This document shows, piece by piece, positions 24,835 through 32,978 of a stretch of 64,000 nt of DNA. Origin of the DNA: DAOTWY01 sp003696565 (GTDB lineage Bacteria > Chloroflexota > Anaerolineae > Aggregatilineales > Phototrophicaceae); NCBI GenBank assembly GCA_034435635.1, contig DAOTWY010000025.1, positions 1-64,000 on the forward strand, given 5' to 3'. The position numbers and the translations under genes were made by a program. The notes beneath the pieces are model-generated. The model was given only the letters and a program-made list of their open reading frames with translations. It had not been told where the DNA came from and did not search any database. How positions within the stretch are numbered: position 1 is the stretch's first letter; each line of letters begins with the position of its first letter.

Positions 24835-25818
24835 ATGCCAAAAATATTTATCTCATATCGCAGGTCAGATACACGTGCAATAGCCGGTCGGCTTTATGAT
24901 CGGTTAGAAATGGCGTTTGGCGACGACAACGTCTTTAAAGATGTAGACGATATTACGCCTGGTGCAGATTTTCGTACAGTTTTGCGGGAAGCGTTGGATG
25001 AGTGCGATGTATTGTTGGTGCTAATTGGTAAAGAATGGGCACAAGATAAGCGGTTGTTTGATGATGACGATTTTGTCCGGTTTGAAGTTGCAACTGCCTT
25101 ACAGCATGAGGGCATGACTGTGATCCCGGTGTTGGTGGATGGGGCACAAATGCCCACGGCGCATAACCTGCCAGACGATTTGCAGGCGTTAGCATATCGT
25201 AACGCGGTTGTGATTCGTCATGATCCAGATTTTAGGCGTGATGTGGAACGGTTGATTGACCAACTCAATAAGATTGTCACCAAACAAAATGCGGATAAGC
25301 GTGTTTCCTATCAAGAAACAGCTGATCCTCATCAAGATAAAACAGGTTTTCAGGTTGGTGTGCCATCAGCCAAGTATGAAACTCCTAGAGATGGGGTTGC
25401 CCTTAGTGGCTTGTTAGTTGGTGGGATATTGGCGATATTAATTGTGGTAGGTGTATTGCTGGCAACCTTAATCATCAATACAGATGATTCCCCTCAATCT
25501 AACTTGGATGATTTAGAAGTGGCTCAAACAGATATTGCGAATGGTAGGGCACCGTTTGGTTGGCATCTTCATCAGGAGTTATATCTTACAGAAACAACTG
25601 CCGTCAGCAATGAACCCGGCGGTGAACCATATGAGCCGCATACACTTGCTGCTGGTAAGCGCGTTGTGCTGACTTATTTGGATGAAGAAAATGAAGATGA
25701 TGTGATGCCTGTTTGGGAAATTGTTGATGGGCGGTTGTGGTTTTATATATGGTATGAACCACAGGGCATTATTGGCTGGTTGCCGGCAGACGTGTTAGAA
25801 GCAGTATCTGATGAGTGA
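24835..25818 (+). CDS. TIR domain-TM-SH3b-like signalling protein
   Basis: The 327-residue protein starts with a TIR domain (1-145): FISYRRSD (BB-like start), DDITPGADF, CDVLLVLIG and FVRFEVATAL, where Glu84 aligns with the NADase glutamate of TIR domains such as SARM1. A linker leads to one membrane helix (~188-215). The outer part (~225-327) is short and ends with an SH3b-like fold (WEIVDGRLWFYIWY...IIGWLPADVL). The orientation puts TIR inside and SH3b outside. Its last 8 bp overlap a Ser/Thr kinase gene, so the two are co-translated. A link between NAD cleavage, kinase signalling and wall or surface sensing is inference. Confidence 0.82.
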   Translation: MPKIFISYRRSDTRAIAGRLYDRLEMAFGDDNVFKDVDDITPGADFRTVLREALDECDVLLVLIGKEWAQDKRLFDDDDFVRFEVATALQHEGMTVIPVLVDGAQMPTAHNLPDDLQALAYRNAVVIRHDPDFRRDVERLIDQLNKIVTKQNADKRVSYQETADPHQDKTGFQVGVPSAKYETPRDGVALSGLLVGGILAILIVVGVLLATLIINTDDSPQSNLDDLEVAQTDIANGRAPFGWHLHQELYLTETTAVSNEPGGEPYEPHTLAAGKRVVLTYLDEENEDDVMPVWEIVDGRLWFYIWYEPQGIIGWLPADVLEAVSDE

Positions 25819-26785
25819 TGCGACACTGGTAAACCGAACAGTTGGTAATTATGTCATCCGTGAGGTGATTGCCGAAGGGGGGATGGCGACGGTTTATCGA
25901 GCGTATGATAAATATCGTGGGGTTGATGTTGCTTTTAAGGCTTTACATCAAGAGCTAACCCGCGACCGAGATATTGTCAAACGCTTTGAACGAGAAACGC
26001 AAATTATCCGCGCGTTGAATCACCAGCATATTGTGCCGTTATATGATGCCGGGCGGATTGACGATCAACTTTATATGACGATGCGCCTGATGGATGGCGG
26101 CACGCTGATTGATCGTCTAAAGGCGGCACGTGCCCCTTTACCAATTGACCAAGTCATTCGCTGGCTCAGTCAATTGGCTAGCGCGTTGGATTATGCGCAC
26201 AGTCGTGGCGTGGTGCATCGAGATATTAAACCGGGGAATATTTTGATGGACCGGGCGGAAAATGTCTATTTAGCGGATTTTGGTGTGGCGCGTATTGCTG
26301 GGCGATCCCAGATTACGGTTGTCGGTGTGACAATGCCGGGGACTATTCATTATATGTCTCCAGAACAGGTAGCAGGGAAGGCGGATATTGATGGACGCTC
26401 AGATGTGTATTCGCTCGGTATTTTGGCGTATGTATTGTTAACGTTGCGGTATCCTTATGATAGTGCGCATGAGCAGCAGATTGGCATTATGCACATGAGC
26501 GCGCCTATTCCTCGTGTAACAGAGGTGATGCCAATGTTGCCGCCACAAATTGATGCAATCATAGCGCGGGCACTGGCAAAAATTCCATCCCAACGCTATC
26601 CAACTGCTGGGGCATTTATAGCGGATTTTGTGCAGGTGTTCATGCCCTCCCGGTCGCTACAAATGAATTCACCTGCTCCTGCAATATCGCCACAATCATT
26701 TCACGCTATCCGCCGTTATTGGTGGTTGGTAGCTGGTTGTGGCGTTATCTTGGCGTTGATTCTGTTAGTTCTTGCCTCTCAATAG
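25811..26785 (+). CDS. Ser/Thr protein kinase with C-terminal membrane anchor
   Basis: The 324-residue Hanks-type kinase has EGGMATVYRAYD (glycine loop), VAFKAL lysine, HRDIKPGNIL catalytic loop, DFGVAR and SPEQVAGK. One C-terminal membrane helix (~300-322) leaves almost nothing outside, so it lacks the PASTA or other sensor domains common in this family. The missing sensor may be supplied by the SH3b part of the TIR protein whose gene overlaps its start by 8 bp (ATGAGTGA). It should phosphorylate cytoplasmic Ser/Thr residues. Confidence 0.92.
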   Translation: MSDATLVNRTVGNYVIREVIAEGGMATVYRAYDKYRGVDVAFKALHQELTRDRDIVKRFERETQIIRALNHQHIVPLYDAGRIDDQLYMTMRLMDGGTLIDRLKAARAPLPIDQVIRWLSQLASALDYAHSRGVVHRDIKPGNILMDRAENVYLADFGVARIAGRSQITVVGVTMPGTIHYMSPEQVAGKADIDGRSDVYSLGILAYVLLTLRYPYDSAHEQQIGIMHMSAPIPRVTEVMPMLPPQIDAIIARALAKIPSQRYPTAGAFIADFVQVFMPSRSLQMNSPAPAISPQSFHAIRRYWWLVAGCGVILALILLVLASQ

Positions 26786-26812
26786 GTGATTGAGAGTTAT
26801 GCTTGATTAGGT

Positions 26813-27604
26813 TCAAGCTGTAATTTGCATAATAAAGTGGTGAATCCGCTCAAAGACATCTTGATGCTCCACATCCTGCGTGAGGATATGCCCACTGGTT
26901 TCATACGTATGGCAACTTATTTGAGTGCTGCCAAGTTTTTCTGCCAGGCGTTGTTGATTAATCAATGGCACGGTTGGATCTGCTTGAGAGTAAAGCAACA
27001 GGGCTGGCGCGGTTACTTGGGGGGCATATGATGCCGCCAACGTCATGAGTTTGGTCAGTTCTTCTATGGCTTGTGTTGACCAAGTATCATAACGCACCCG
27101 CCCAATGACCCGATCGCCACGTTTTTGTTGAAACGCTTTAAGGCGTTCTGGGAACTCACTGTGATCTGGTAGGTGGATGAACGGGCGGATAAACTTAATC
27201 CACCTGGCATAAGGTAGCAATTTGTTGCCATGTAACTCTAATGGAGAAGCCATGACGATCAAGCCATCTACAGGTTGTGAGGCTGCCAAGAGAGTAGCTA
27301 ACAGACCACCCATAGAAAGCCCAGCAACAAAGACATGATCACAGTGTTGCCGCAAGAGATGATAGCCATCCAGCGCGTTAAGATACCAATCTTGCCAATG
27401 TGCATGACGGTGCAGCCGATAATCGGTTGCGCCATGTCCGGTTAAGCGTGGTGCATGGGTACTGATCCCTTTTTCGGCTAAATAATCACATAACCACCTC
27501 ACTTCGTGGGGGGACGCACTGATTCCATGTAAACACAGGCAGCCAATTCTGCCCTGTAAATGTAAAAGCGGTTCTGCTCCGGGCATTAAAGTTGGTAATG
27601 TCAA
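26813..27604 (-). CDS. carboxylesterase/lipase-type alpha/beta hydrolase
   Basis: The 263-residue cytoplasmic esterase resembles Est30/YvaK carboxylesterases: oxyanion CLHGISASPHEVRWL, elbow GLSMGGLLATL (Ser), acid loop LLLYSQADPTV (Asp) and SGHILTQD (His). It should hydrolyse short acyl esters. The start is TTG at 27604, overlapping the TGA of the upstream gene by 4 bp; ATG 27586 is a possible shorter start but has no ribosome-binding site. Confidence 0.85.
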   Translation of the reverse strand: MTLPTLMPGAEPLLHLQGRIGCLCLHGISASPHEVRWLCDYLAEKGISTHAPRLTGHGATDYRLHRHAHWQDWYLNALDGYHLLRQHCDHVFVAGLSMGGLLATLLAASQPVDGLIVMASPLELHGNKLLPYARWIKFIRPFIHLPDHSEFPERLKAFQQKRGDRVIGRVRYDTWSTQAIEELTKLMTLAASYAPQVTAPALLLYSQADPTVPLINQQRLAEKLGSTQISCHTYETSGHILTQDVEHQDVFERIHHFIMQITA

Positions 27605-28062
27605 TTGAGATTGTCTTCTTCCTCTAATTTTGCAATTTCGGCGGTAGTTTTCTTATGCCATTCCGTAATAAAAGCATAGCCTTCTTCTCGGCTACGGACA
27701 ATCCGTTTACGATGCTTGCCAGGGGTGGATTGCATAGAGATACGAACCATTTGCTCTTGGACTGGCGTTTCAACAATCATCGCAACAGGGATGTGTTCTA
27801 AGTTGTCATTACGATTGGCGCGGTAGCTTTCAGATTGTGCGGCGGGTAAGTTATCACGACTAAAGCGTTTGACCTGCCGGAAGTCAAAGATGATTCCTCG
27901 CAAATTTTCCACCCCGATTTTTTGAACAAAACGCAAGCCCGTGATATAGACTTGTGCCGTCATGTCCGCTGTTAAAATGTCACCATATGTGCCGATTATA
28001 ATATTATTTTCTTCGTCGATTTCTGCTTTTGCGCCGTTTTCTAGGTTGATGATTGTTGTCAT
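27601..28062 (-). CDS. hypothetical protein, SpoIIAA/STAS-like
   Basis: The 153-residue soluble protein has an N-terminal three-strand start (NLENGAKAEIDEENNIIIGTYG), LTADMTAQVYITGL helix, LRGIIFDFRQV strand, a helix, and VAMIV. This resembles the STAS-like SpoIIAA fold. The C-terminal third is basic then acidic (KHRKRIV ... KLEEEDN). The gene at 3933 has a similar strand-helix order. I cannot name a function. A clear ribosome-binding site (GGAGGCGG) precedes the ATG. It is co-transcribed with the esterase, with a 4-bp overlap. Confidence 0.65.
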   Translation of the reverse strand: MTTIINLENGAKAEIDEENNIIIGTYGDILTADMTAQVYITGLRFVQKIGVENLRGIIFDFRQVKRFSRDNLPAAQSESYRANRNDNLEHIPVAMIVETPVQEQMVRISMQSTPGKHRKRIVRSREEGYAFITEWHKKTTAEIAKLEEEDNLN

Positions 28063-28188
28063 GCCGCCGCCTCCTAAACATATTTTTTTAAAGCATAACC
28101 GGACTTTGTATTTTTTGCATGAGATAAGCGTTAAGAATAGTACGGTGGTACCATTTTTGATTCGTACATTTTATATAACATGAATTGC

Positions 28189-28217
28189 TTGACAACTTTT
28201 AATTTCTAAGTTAGATT
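28189..28217 (+). promoter_or_regulatory. sigma-70-type promoter of the LacI-family gene
   Basis: TTGACA at 28189-28194 and TAGATT at 28212-28217 are 17 bp apart, giving a start near 28224. The -10 box lies in one palindrome and the transcription start in another, so bound repressor would block it. Confidence 0.6.
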
Positions 28218-28227
28218 TAATCTAACT
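28209..28227. promoter_or_regulatory. palindrome overlapping the -10 box
   Basis: AGTTAGAT and ATCTAACT are perfect inverted repeats separated by TTA. It overlaps the -10 box of the LacI-family gene and abuts the LacI-type operator. Its sequence differs from that operator, so a second regulator may bind. Confidence 0.45.
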
Positions 28228-28241
28228 GGGAACGTTCCCAG
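28226..28241. promoter_or_regulatory. LacI-family operator O1 (perfect 16-bp palindrome)
   Basis: CTGGGAACGTTCCCAG is perfectly symmetric with the central CG typical of LacI/GalR operators. It sits at the predicted transcription start of the regulator gene, so it probably mediates autorepression. A 14/16 match lies upstream of the binding-protein gene. Confidence 0.75.
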
Positions 28242-28254
28242 AAAGTGGAGACTG

Positions 28255-29283
28255 ATGAACCTGAATGATATTGCAAAACGTGCAGGGGTTTCTCGTTCAA
28301 CCGTATCACGGGTAATTAATGGAGATAACTATGTAAGCGAAAAAACACGTCAAAAAGTGATGCAGGTGATTGAAGAAGTAGGCTTTATCCCGAATCCTGC
28401 TGCGCGCATTTTACGGACACAACGAACAGAAGTGATTGGCGTTGTGATCCCGCGACCACTGAGCGATGTGTTTTCCGCAACGGACCCCTACTATTATAAT
28501 GCCATTATTCAGGGGATTTCAGAAGTTACCCAACGACGTGGCTATGCAATGCTGGTGTGGGTAGGGAATGTATCAGAATCTGCTGAGCAATTTTACCAAC
28601 GCATTCTTAAAAACAGATTGATGGACGGGTTAGTGATCGTCGCGTCGGTTATCGGTGAGGAGTTGCTAGTCAAGGACTTGCTGAAAAACGAAACGCCGTT
28701 TGTCTTATTAGGCAGACCGATCAACTTCGCGGATCAAGTCAGCTATGTGACGGTTGATAATGTCGCAGCTGCGGAAGAAGCCGTTAAGCATCTTTTTTCA
28801 CAAGGGAAGCGGCGCATCGCTCACATCACCGGAGATTGGGATAATGTCGATAGTCATGACCGTTTGGAGGGGTATAAGCGTGCATTACGGGCGTTTAACA
28901 TCCCCTACGATGAAAACCTGGTGGTGCATGGGCGGTATGATCGTCAAACCGGGTATTCTGCAGCCAAGCTGTTATTGGCGGAGCACGATATTGATGCCGT
29001 TTTTGCTGGGAGCGATTTGATTGGTGTAGGCGTGATTGAAGCAGCGCAAGAGCAGGGCTTAAATGTGCCGCATGATTTGGCTATTGTTGCGTTTGATGAT
29101 TTTCCGATTGCGGCAAAATATAACCTGACCACCATCCGGCAACCGATTAATCGTAAAGCGGTGGATGCAACAACCTTATTGATTGACCTGATTGAGGATA
29201 AAGTAAAGCCACCCAAACAGAAATTATTGGCAACGCAATTGGTCATTCGAGAAACGTGTGGGTATATTGTTCAAAAAGAATAG
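28255..29283 (+). CDS. LacI-family transcriptional regulator of the glucan operon
   Basis: The 342-residue repressor has the N-terminal HTH (DIAKRAGVSRSTVSRVING), hinge helix (NPAARILRTQRTEVIGVVIP) and a sugar-binding periplasmic-protein-like core ending in DFPIAAKYNLTTIRQP. It should bind CTGGGAAC-type operators and release on binding an oligosaccharide or sugar, likely a cello-oligosaccharide given its neighbours. Operators precede this gene and the downstream transport operon. Confidence 0.94.
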   Translation: MNLNDIAKRAGVSRSTVSRVINGDNYVSEKTRQKVMQVIEEVGFIPNPAARILRTQRTEVIGVVIPRPLSDVFSATDPYYYNAIIQGISEVTQRRGYAMLVWVGNVSESAEQFYQRILKNRLMDGLVIVASVIGEELLVKDLLKNETPFVLLGRPINFADQVSYVTVDNVAAAEEAVKHLFSQGKRRIAHITGDWDNVDSHDRLEGYKRALRAFNIPYDENLVVHGRYDRQTGYSAAKLLLAEHDIDAVFAGSDLIGVGVIEAAQEQGLNVPHDLAIVAFDDFPIAAKYNLTTIRQPINRKAVDATTLLIDLIEDKVKPPKQKLLATQLVIRETCGYIVQKE

Positions 29284-29291
29284 CGATGTTA

Positions 29292-29338
29292 ACAAGAAGC
29301 TAGGCTAACCACCTAAAAACATGGTCTAGCTGTTTTAT
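29292..29338 (+). terminator. possible terminator after the LacI-family gene
   Basis: AGCTAG and CTAGCT pair across a long loop that also contains a CCA/TGG pairing, followed by GTTTTAT. It is a weak candidate separating the regulator from the transport operon. Confidence 0.3.
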
Positions 29339-29367
29339 AAACATAAACTAAAATTTTTTATGCCATT

Positions 29368-29383
29368 CTGGGAACGATACCAG
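29368..29383. promoter_or_regulatory. LacI-family operator O2
   Basis: CTGGGAACGATACCAG matches O1 at 14 of 16 positions and is embedded in TTCTGG...CCAGAA. It lies 81 bp before the solute-binding protein start and should bring the transport and glycosidase operon under the adjacent LacI-family regulator. Confidence 0.7.
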
Positions 29384-29463
29384 AATGCCCAAACTTAGGT
29401 AACAAGAGAGGGTTATCCTCTTTTGAGACAAAAATTAGTATCTATTCAGTGAGGAGAATGTTT

Positions 29464-30858
29464 ATGTCAACCAAACGTTATTTTTTTGCTATCAGCGTGC
29501 TTTTTGCGCTGATTTTGGGATCATTCCCAGTTTTTGCACAGGATGGACCAGTGACCATTACTTGGTTCGTCGGGTTAGGGGCTGGTGGTCAACCAGAGCA
29601 AATTGCAGCGCAAAACGCTGTGGTAGAAGCCTTCAACGCCTCTCAAGATGATATTGTGCTAGAGATCATCATTGTTGATAACAATGTGGCGCAAGATACC
29701 CTGGGTACATTGATTGCTACAGGTGATGCCCCAGATATTGTTGGTCCAGTTGGTTTAGCAGGTTCAAATGCTTTTGCTGGTAACTGGTTAGACCTGGAAC
29801 CACTGGTAGAATCCTCTGGTTTTGATCTGTCTCGTTATGATGAAGCTGCCGTGGATTCTTACCGTACAGATGAAGGGCTGGTAGGTCTACCATTCGCAAC
29901 ATTCCCATCCTTCATTTATTATCGTCGTGATCTGTTTGATGAATCCGGTATTCCATATCCACCCTCTGCATATGGTGAACCATACGCTGATGGTGATGAA
30001 TGGACAATGGATAAACTGCGTGAAATTGGTATGCTTCTGACTCTGGATGAAAATGGCTATAACGCAACAGAAGAAGAATTCAACCCGGATGCCATTATTC
30101 AATGGGGTTTTGTTTCACAATGGACTGATCCGCGTGGTCATGCGAGCTTGTTTGGGGCTGCCAACCCGATTGATGAAGATGGTAACGCCTATGTGCCGGA
30201 TAGCTGGCGTGCCGCTTTTGATTGGTTCTACAAGGGAATTTGGGAAGATCACTTTATCCCCAATGGTGCGCAAGCTGGTAGTGACATTTTAGCGAATGGT
30301 AACGCTTTTGCTTCTGGTAATGTGGCGATGGCACACACGCATCTGTGGTATACCTGCTGCTTGGGTGATGTCACCGATAACTGGGATATCGCACCGGTAC
30401 CATCCTATAATGGTGTGACCACCGCAAAATTACATGGTGATACTTTCCGTATCCTCAATAGCACCGAACATCCTGAAGAAGCCTTTGAAGTATTGACTTA
30501 CCTCATCGCCGGTGACGCTGCACCCCAATTGCTCCAGGTTTATGGTGGTATGCCTGCATTACCTGAGCTACAAGAGGACTTCTTTGCAACACTGGATGAA
30601 ACTTATCCACAAGGTGTTAATTGGCAGGTCGCTATCGATAGCCTAGCTTATGCAGATAGCCCCAACCATGAATCTTATCTGCCAAACTTCCGCCGTGTGA
30701 CTGATCGGATTGGTGAATTCCAAGTCTTGTATGAAAATACCCCTGGACTGGATATTCAAGCCGAGCTGGATGCTTTAATCGCTGATCTACAAGTGTTGTA
30801 TGAGACGGCAGATGAAGAATCCAGCGACGTAGATACCGGTGTTGGTAGCGGTAGCTAA
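29464..30858 (+). CDS. extracellular sugar-binding protein of ABC importer
   Basis: The 464-residue family 1 solute-binding protein captures an oligosaccharide outside the membrane and delivers it to the two permeases encoded next. A signal peptide (basic start, hydrophobic core, cut near FAQ-DG at 26) is evident; no lipobox Cys. The frame extends up to a GTG at 29449, but AGGAG is 7 nt before ATG 29464, which is the better start. The C terminus is Asp/Ser/Gly-rich. A perfect 12-bp hairpin follows it, before the permease genes. Confidence 0.92.
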   Translation: MSTKRYFFAISVLFALILGSFPVFAQDGPVTITWFVGLGAGGQPEQIAAQNAVVEAFNASQDDIVLEIIIVDNNVAQDTLGTLIATGDAPDIVGPVGLAGSNAFAGNWLDLEPLVESSGFDLSRYDEAAVDSYRTDEGLVGLPFATFPSFIYYRRDLFDESGIPYPPSAYGEPYADGDEWTMDKLREIGMLLTLDENGYNATEEEFNPDAIIQWGFVSQWTDPRGHASLFGAANPIDEDGNAYVPDSWRAAFDWFYKGIWEDHFIPNGAQAGSDILANGNAFASGNVAMAHTHLWYTCCLGDVTDNWDIAPVPSYNGVTTAKLHGDTFRILNSTEHPEEAFEVLTYLIAGDAAPQLLQVYGGMPALPELQEDFFATLDETYPQGVNWQVAIDSLAYADSPNHESYLPNFRRVTDRIGEFQVLYENTPGLDIQAELDALIADLQVLYETADEESSDVDTGVGSGS

Positions 30859-30879
30859 CCTCAATGATGTTAATGAATC

Positions 30880-30909
30880 GTCAGGGCATGGGCATTACCA
30901 TGCCCTGAC
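30880..30909 (+). other. perfect 12-bp hairpin between binding-protein and permease genes
   Basis: GTCAGGGCATGG and CCATGCCCTGAC pair perfectly over a 6-nt loop. There is no T-run. Such intercistronic hairpins after solute-binding genes usually protect the upstream mRNA from 3' decay, giving excess binding protein over permease. A second operon in this window has the same arrangement. Confidence 0.75.
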
Positions 30910-30927
30910 ACTTATGGAGTAAGTCTC

Positions 30928-31860
30928 ATGGCTGTACAGAAAAAACGCACGATGTCACCATTGATGCGGCAACAGCGTCGATGGGGGTTGATCTTTCTTT
31001 CTCCTTGGGTGTTCGGTTTTTTAGCCTTTGGGTTAATTCCGATTATCGCTTCGCTGATATTCTCATTTACAGATTTTAGACTGACAAGTGGAGAGGCGAT
31101 CCAGTTTAATAATTTTGAGAACTGGCGGCGGTTATTCACCCAAGATACAGTGATTAAAGACGCAATTTTGAATACCCTGCGTTTCGCAGCGATTGCTTTA
31201 CCGCTTTCGATTGTGATGCCCTTGTTGTTGGCTGCATTGTTGAATTCGAAATATCTGTTTGGGAAATCTATTTTTAGAACGCTATTCTATATGCCGTATG
31301 TTGTTCCCATTATTTCCGCTATATATATTTGGCGTGGTATGTTGGGAACAGAGGCAGGCTGGATTAATCGTATCCTGGCGGAAATTGGCATCAAAGGACC
31401 GAATTGGCTACAAGATGCGGCGTTTATTTACCCGGCGTTGAACATTATTGGCTTATGGACTTTAGGTAATGCGATGCTGATTATGTTGGCAGCGATGCAA
31501 GGGGTACCCACTGAATTGTATGAAGCGGCTAAAGTTGATGGGGCGGGTCCAATCCGGCGGTTTTTTAGTATCACTATCCCTATGATCTCCCCTGTGATCT
31601 TCTATAACTTGATTTTAAGTGTGATCGGTATCTTCCGTTACTTTGAAGTGCCATATATTCTACGGGAAGATCAAAGTGCAAACCAAGCGGCAACCATGTT
31701 CCCAAACGTTTATCTATATAAAGAAGGGTTTGCGCTGAACGATATGGGGTATGCTTCTGTATTGGCATGGGTCATTTTTGTTTTGGCAATGGGTGCGACG
31801 ATTTTAATTTTTATGTCTGCTCGTTTTTGGGTGTATTATGGCGCGGAGGAACGTGACTAA
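30928..31860 (+). CDS. sugar ABC transporter permease (MalF type)
   Basis: The 310-residue inner-membrane subunit has six hydrophobic helices and the cytoplasmic coupling loop EAAKVDGAGPIRRFFSITIP that contacts the ATPase. It forms the channel with the next gene, overlapping it by 1 bp (TAATG). No ATPase gene is in the operon, so a shared MsmX-type ATPase encoded elsewhere must power it. Confidence 0.93.
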   Translation: MAVQKKRTMSPLMRQQRRWGLIFLSPWVFGFLAFGLIPIIASLIFSFTDFRLTSGEAIQFNNFENWRRLFTQDTVIKDAILNTLRFAAIALPLSIVMPLLLAALLNSKYLFGKSIFRTLFYMPYVVPIISAIYIWRGMLGTEAGWINRILAEIGIKGPNWLQDAAFIYPALNIIGLWTLGNAMLIMLAAMQGVPTELYEAAKVDGAGPIRRFFSITIPMISPVIFYNLILSVIGIFRYFEVPYILREDQSANQAATMFPNVYLYKEGFALNDMGYASVLAWVIFVLAMGATILIFMSARFWVYYGAEERD

Positions 31861-32978
31861 TGACCACACAACCCCTTGAGTTAACGACCACAAAGGCACG
31901 CAGCCATGTCAACACCGTGCCGGCTTACTTTCGCCAATTAAAGTATATGGGTGCGGTTGGTTCTGTAACGTTATTTGCACTCATTCTGGTTTCAGCATAT
32001 TTGATGCCATTTGCTTATGGTGCTTTAACATCACTCAAAACACGCGAGCAAATTGTGACCAGTGCCAACGGTCCTATTTTGCCAGTAGATCATGCTACGT
32101 TTGAATGGGAAGGGCAGCAGTTACAGCTTTATCGGGTGACATTGCCAGATGGTGAAGAGCGTGAATTAGCACGCCTACCGGAAAGCACGCTCCGTATGCA
32201 ATACATGCTTGACCCGGAAAATCCCACTGCGCCACCCATTGAACTGGAAATTCGTCGCCCGCAACTGCAACCTGTCTGGAAGTTAAACCCACATTGGGAA
32301 AACTTCAAGCTCGTTTGGGAAGGGCAGCAAGGGATGGTTAGACTGCCACGGTTGATGCTGAACACGATTTTAATCGCCGTTTTTGGGGTCATTGGCACGG
32401 TGATGTCATCTTTAGTGGTGGCATACGCTTTTGCGCGTTTCCCCTTACCCTTTAAGCGGACAATCTTCCTTGTTTTGATTGGTACAATTATTTTGCCACG
32501 CCAAGTGACTTTGGTGCCGACTTATGCGCTGTTTGTTGCTTTGGGATGGAAAGGGACTTGGCTACCATTGATTGTGCCGCACTTTTTTGCCAATGCGTAT
32601 AATGTCTTTTTGTTCCGGCAATATTTTATGACTATCCCGCGTGAGTTAGACGAAGCGGCGATGATTGACGGGGCGAATCCGTTACAAATCCTGATTCGGG
32701 TCATTATCCCGCAATCCTTCCCGGTTATTATGGCAGTTAGCTTGTTCCATTTTGTATATGCCTGGAACGATTATTTTGAACCATTGCTTTACTTGCAAGG
32801 GAAGCCGGAATTACAGCCGATTTCAATTGGTATTCAGAACTACAACTACATTTATGATCAACAGCAGGGGCTGTTACAAGCATCGGTCTTGATTACGTTG
32901 CTTGTCCCGGTGGCATTGTTCTTTATGATGCAACGGTTCTTTATGCAGGGCGTAGTTGTAACAGGTGTAGATAAGTAA
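31860..32978 (+). CDS. sugar ABC transporter permease (MalG type) with outer insert
   Basis: The 372-residue partner permease has the coupling loop DEAAMIDGANPLQILIRVIIP. It is ~90 residues longer than usual: between the first helix (~30-52) and the second (~160) is an outer segment of ~105 residues, partly strand-forming (FEWEGQQLQLYRVTLPDGEE). The insert could contact the binding protein or the wall. The start shares one base with the previous stop, and its stop shares one base with the glycosidase start. Confidence 0.92.
   Translation: MTTQPLELTTTKARSHVNTVPAYFRQLKYMGAVGSVTLFALILVSAYLMPFAYGALTSLKTREQIVTSANGPILPVDHATFEWEGQQLQLYRVTLPDGEERELARLPESTLRMQYMLDPENPTAPPIELEIRRPQLQPVWKLNPHWENFKLVWEGQQGMVRLPRLMLNTILIAVFGVIGTVMSSLVVAYAFARFPLPFKRTIFLVLIGTIILPRQVTLVPTYALFVALGWKGTWLPLIVPHFFANAYNVFLFRQYFMTIPRELDEAAMIDGANPLQILIRVIIPQSFPVIMAVSLFHFVYAWNDYFEPLLYLQGKPELQPISIGIQNYNYIYDQQQGLLQASVLITLLVPVALFFMMQRFFMQGVVVTGVDK

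Noticed and set aside
27601..28062. Anti-sigma antagonist (STAS) with a phosphorylatable Ser
   Set aside because: The fold is plausible but no conserved DSxG-type motif is present, so I call it hypothetical.
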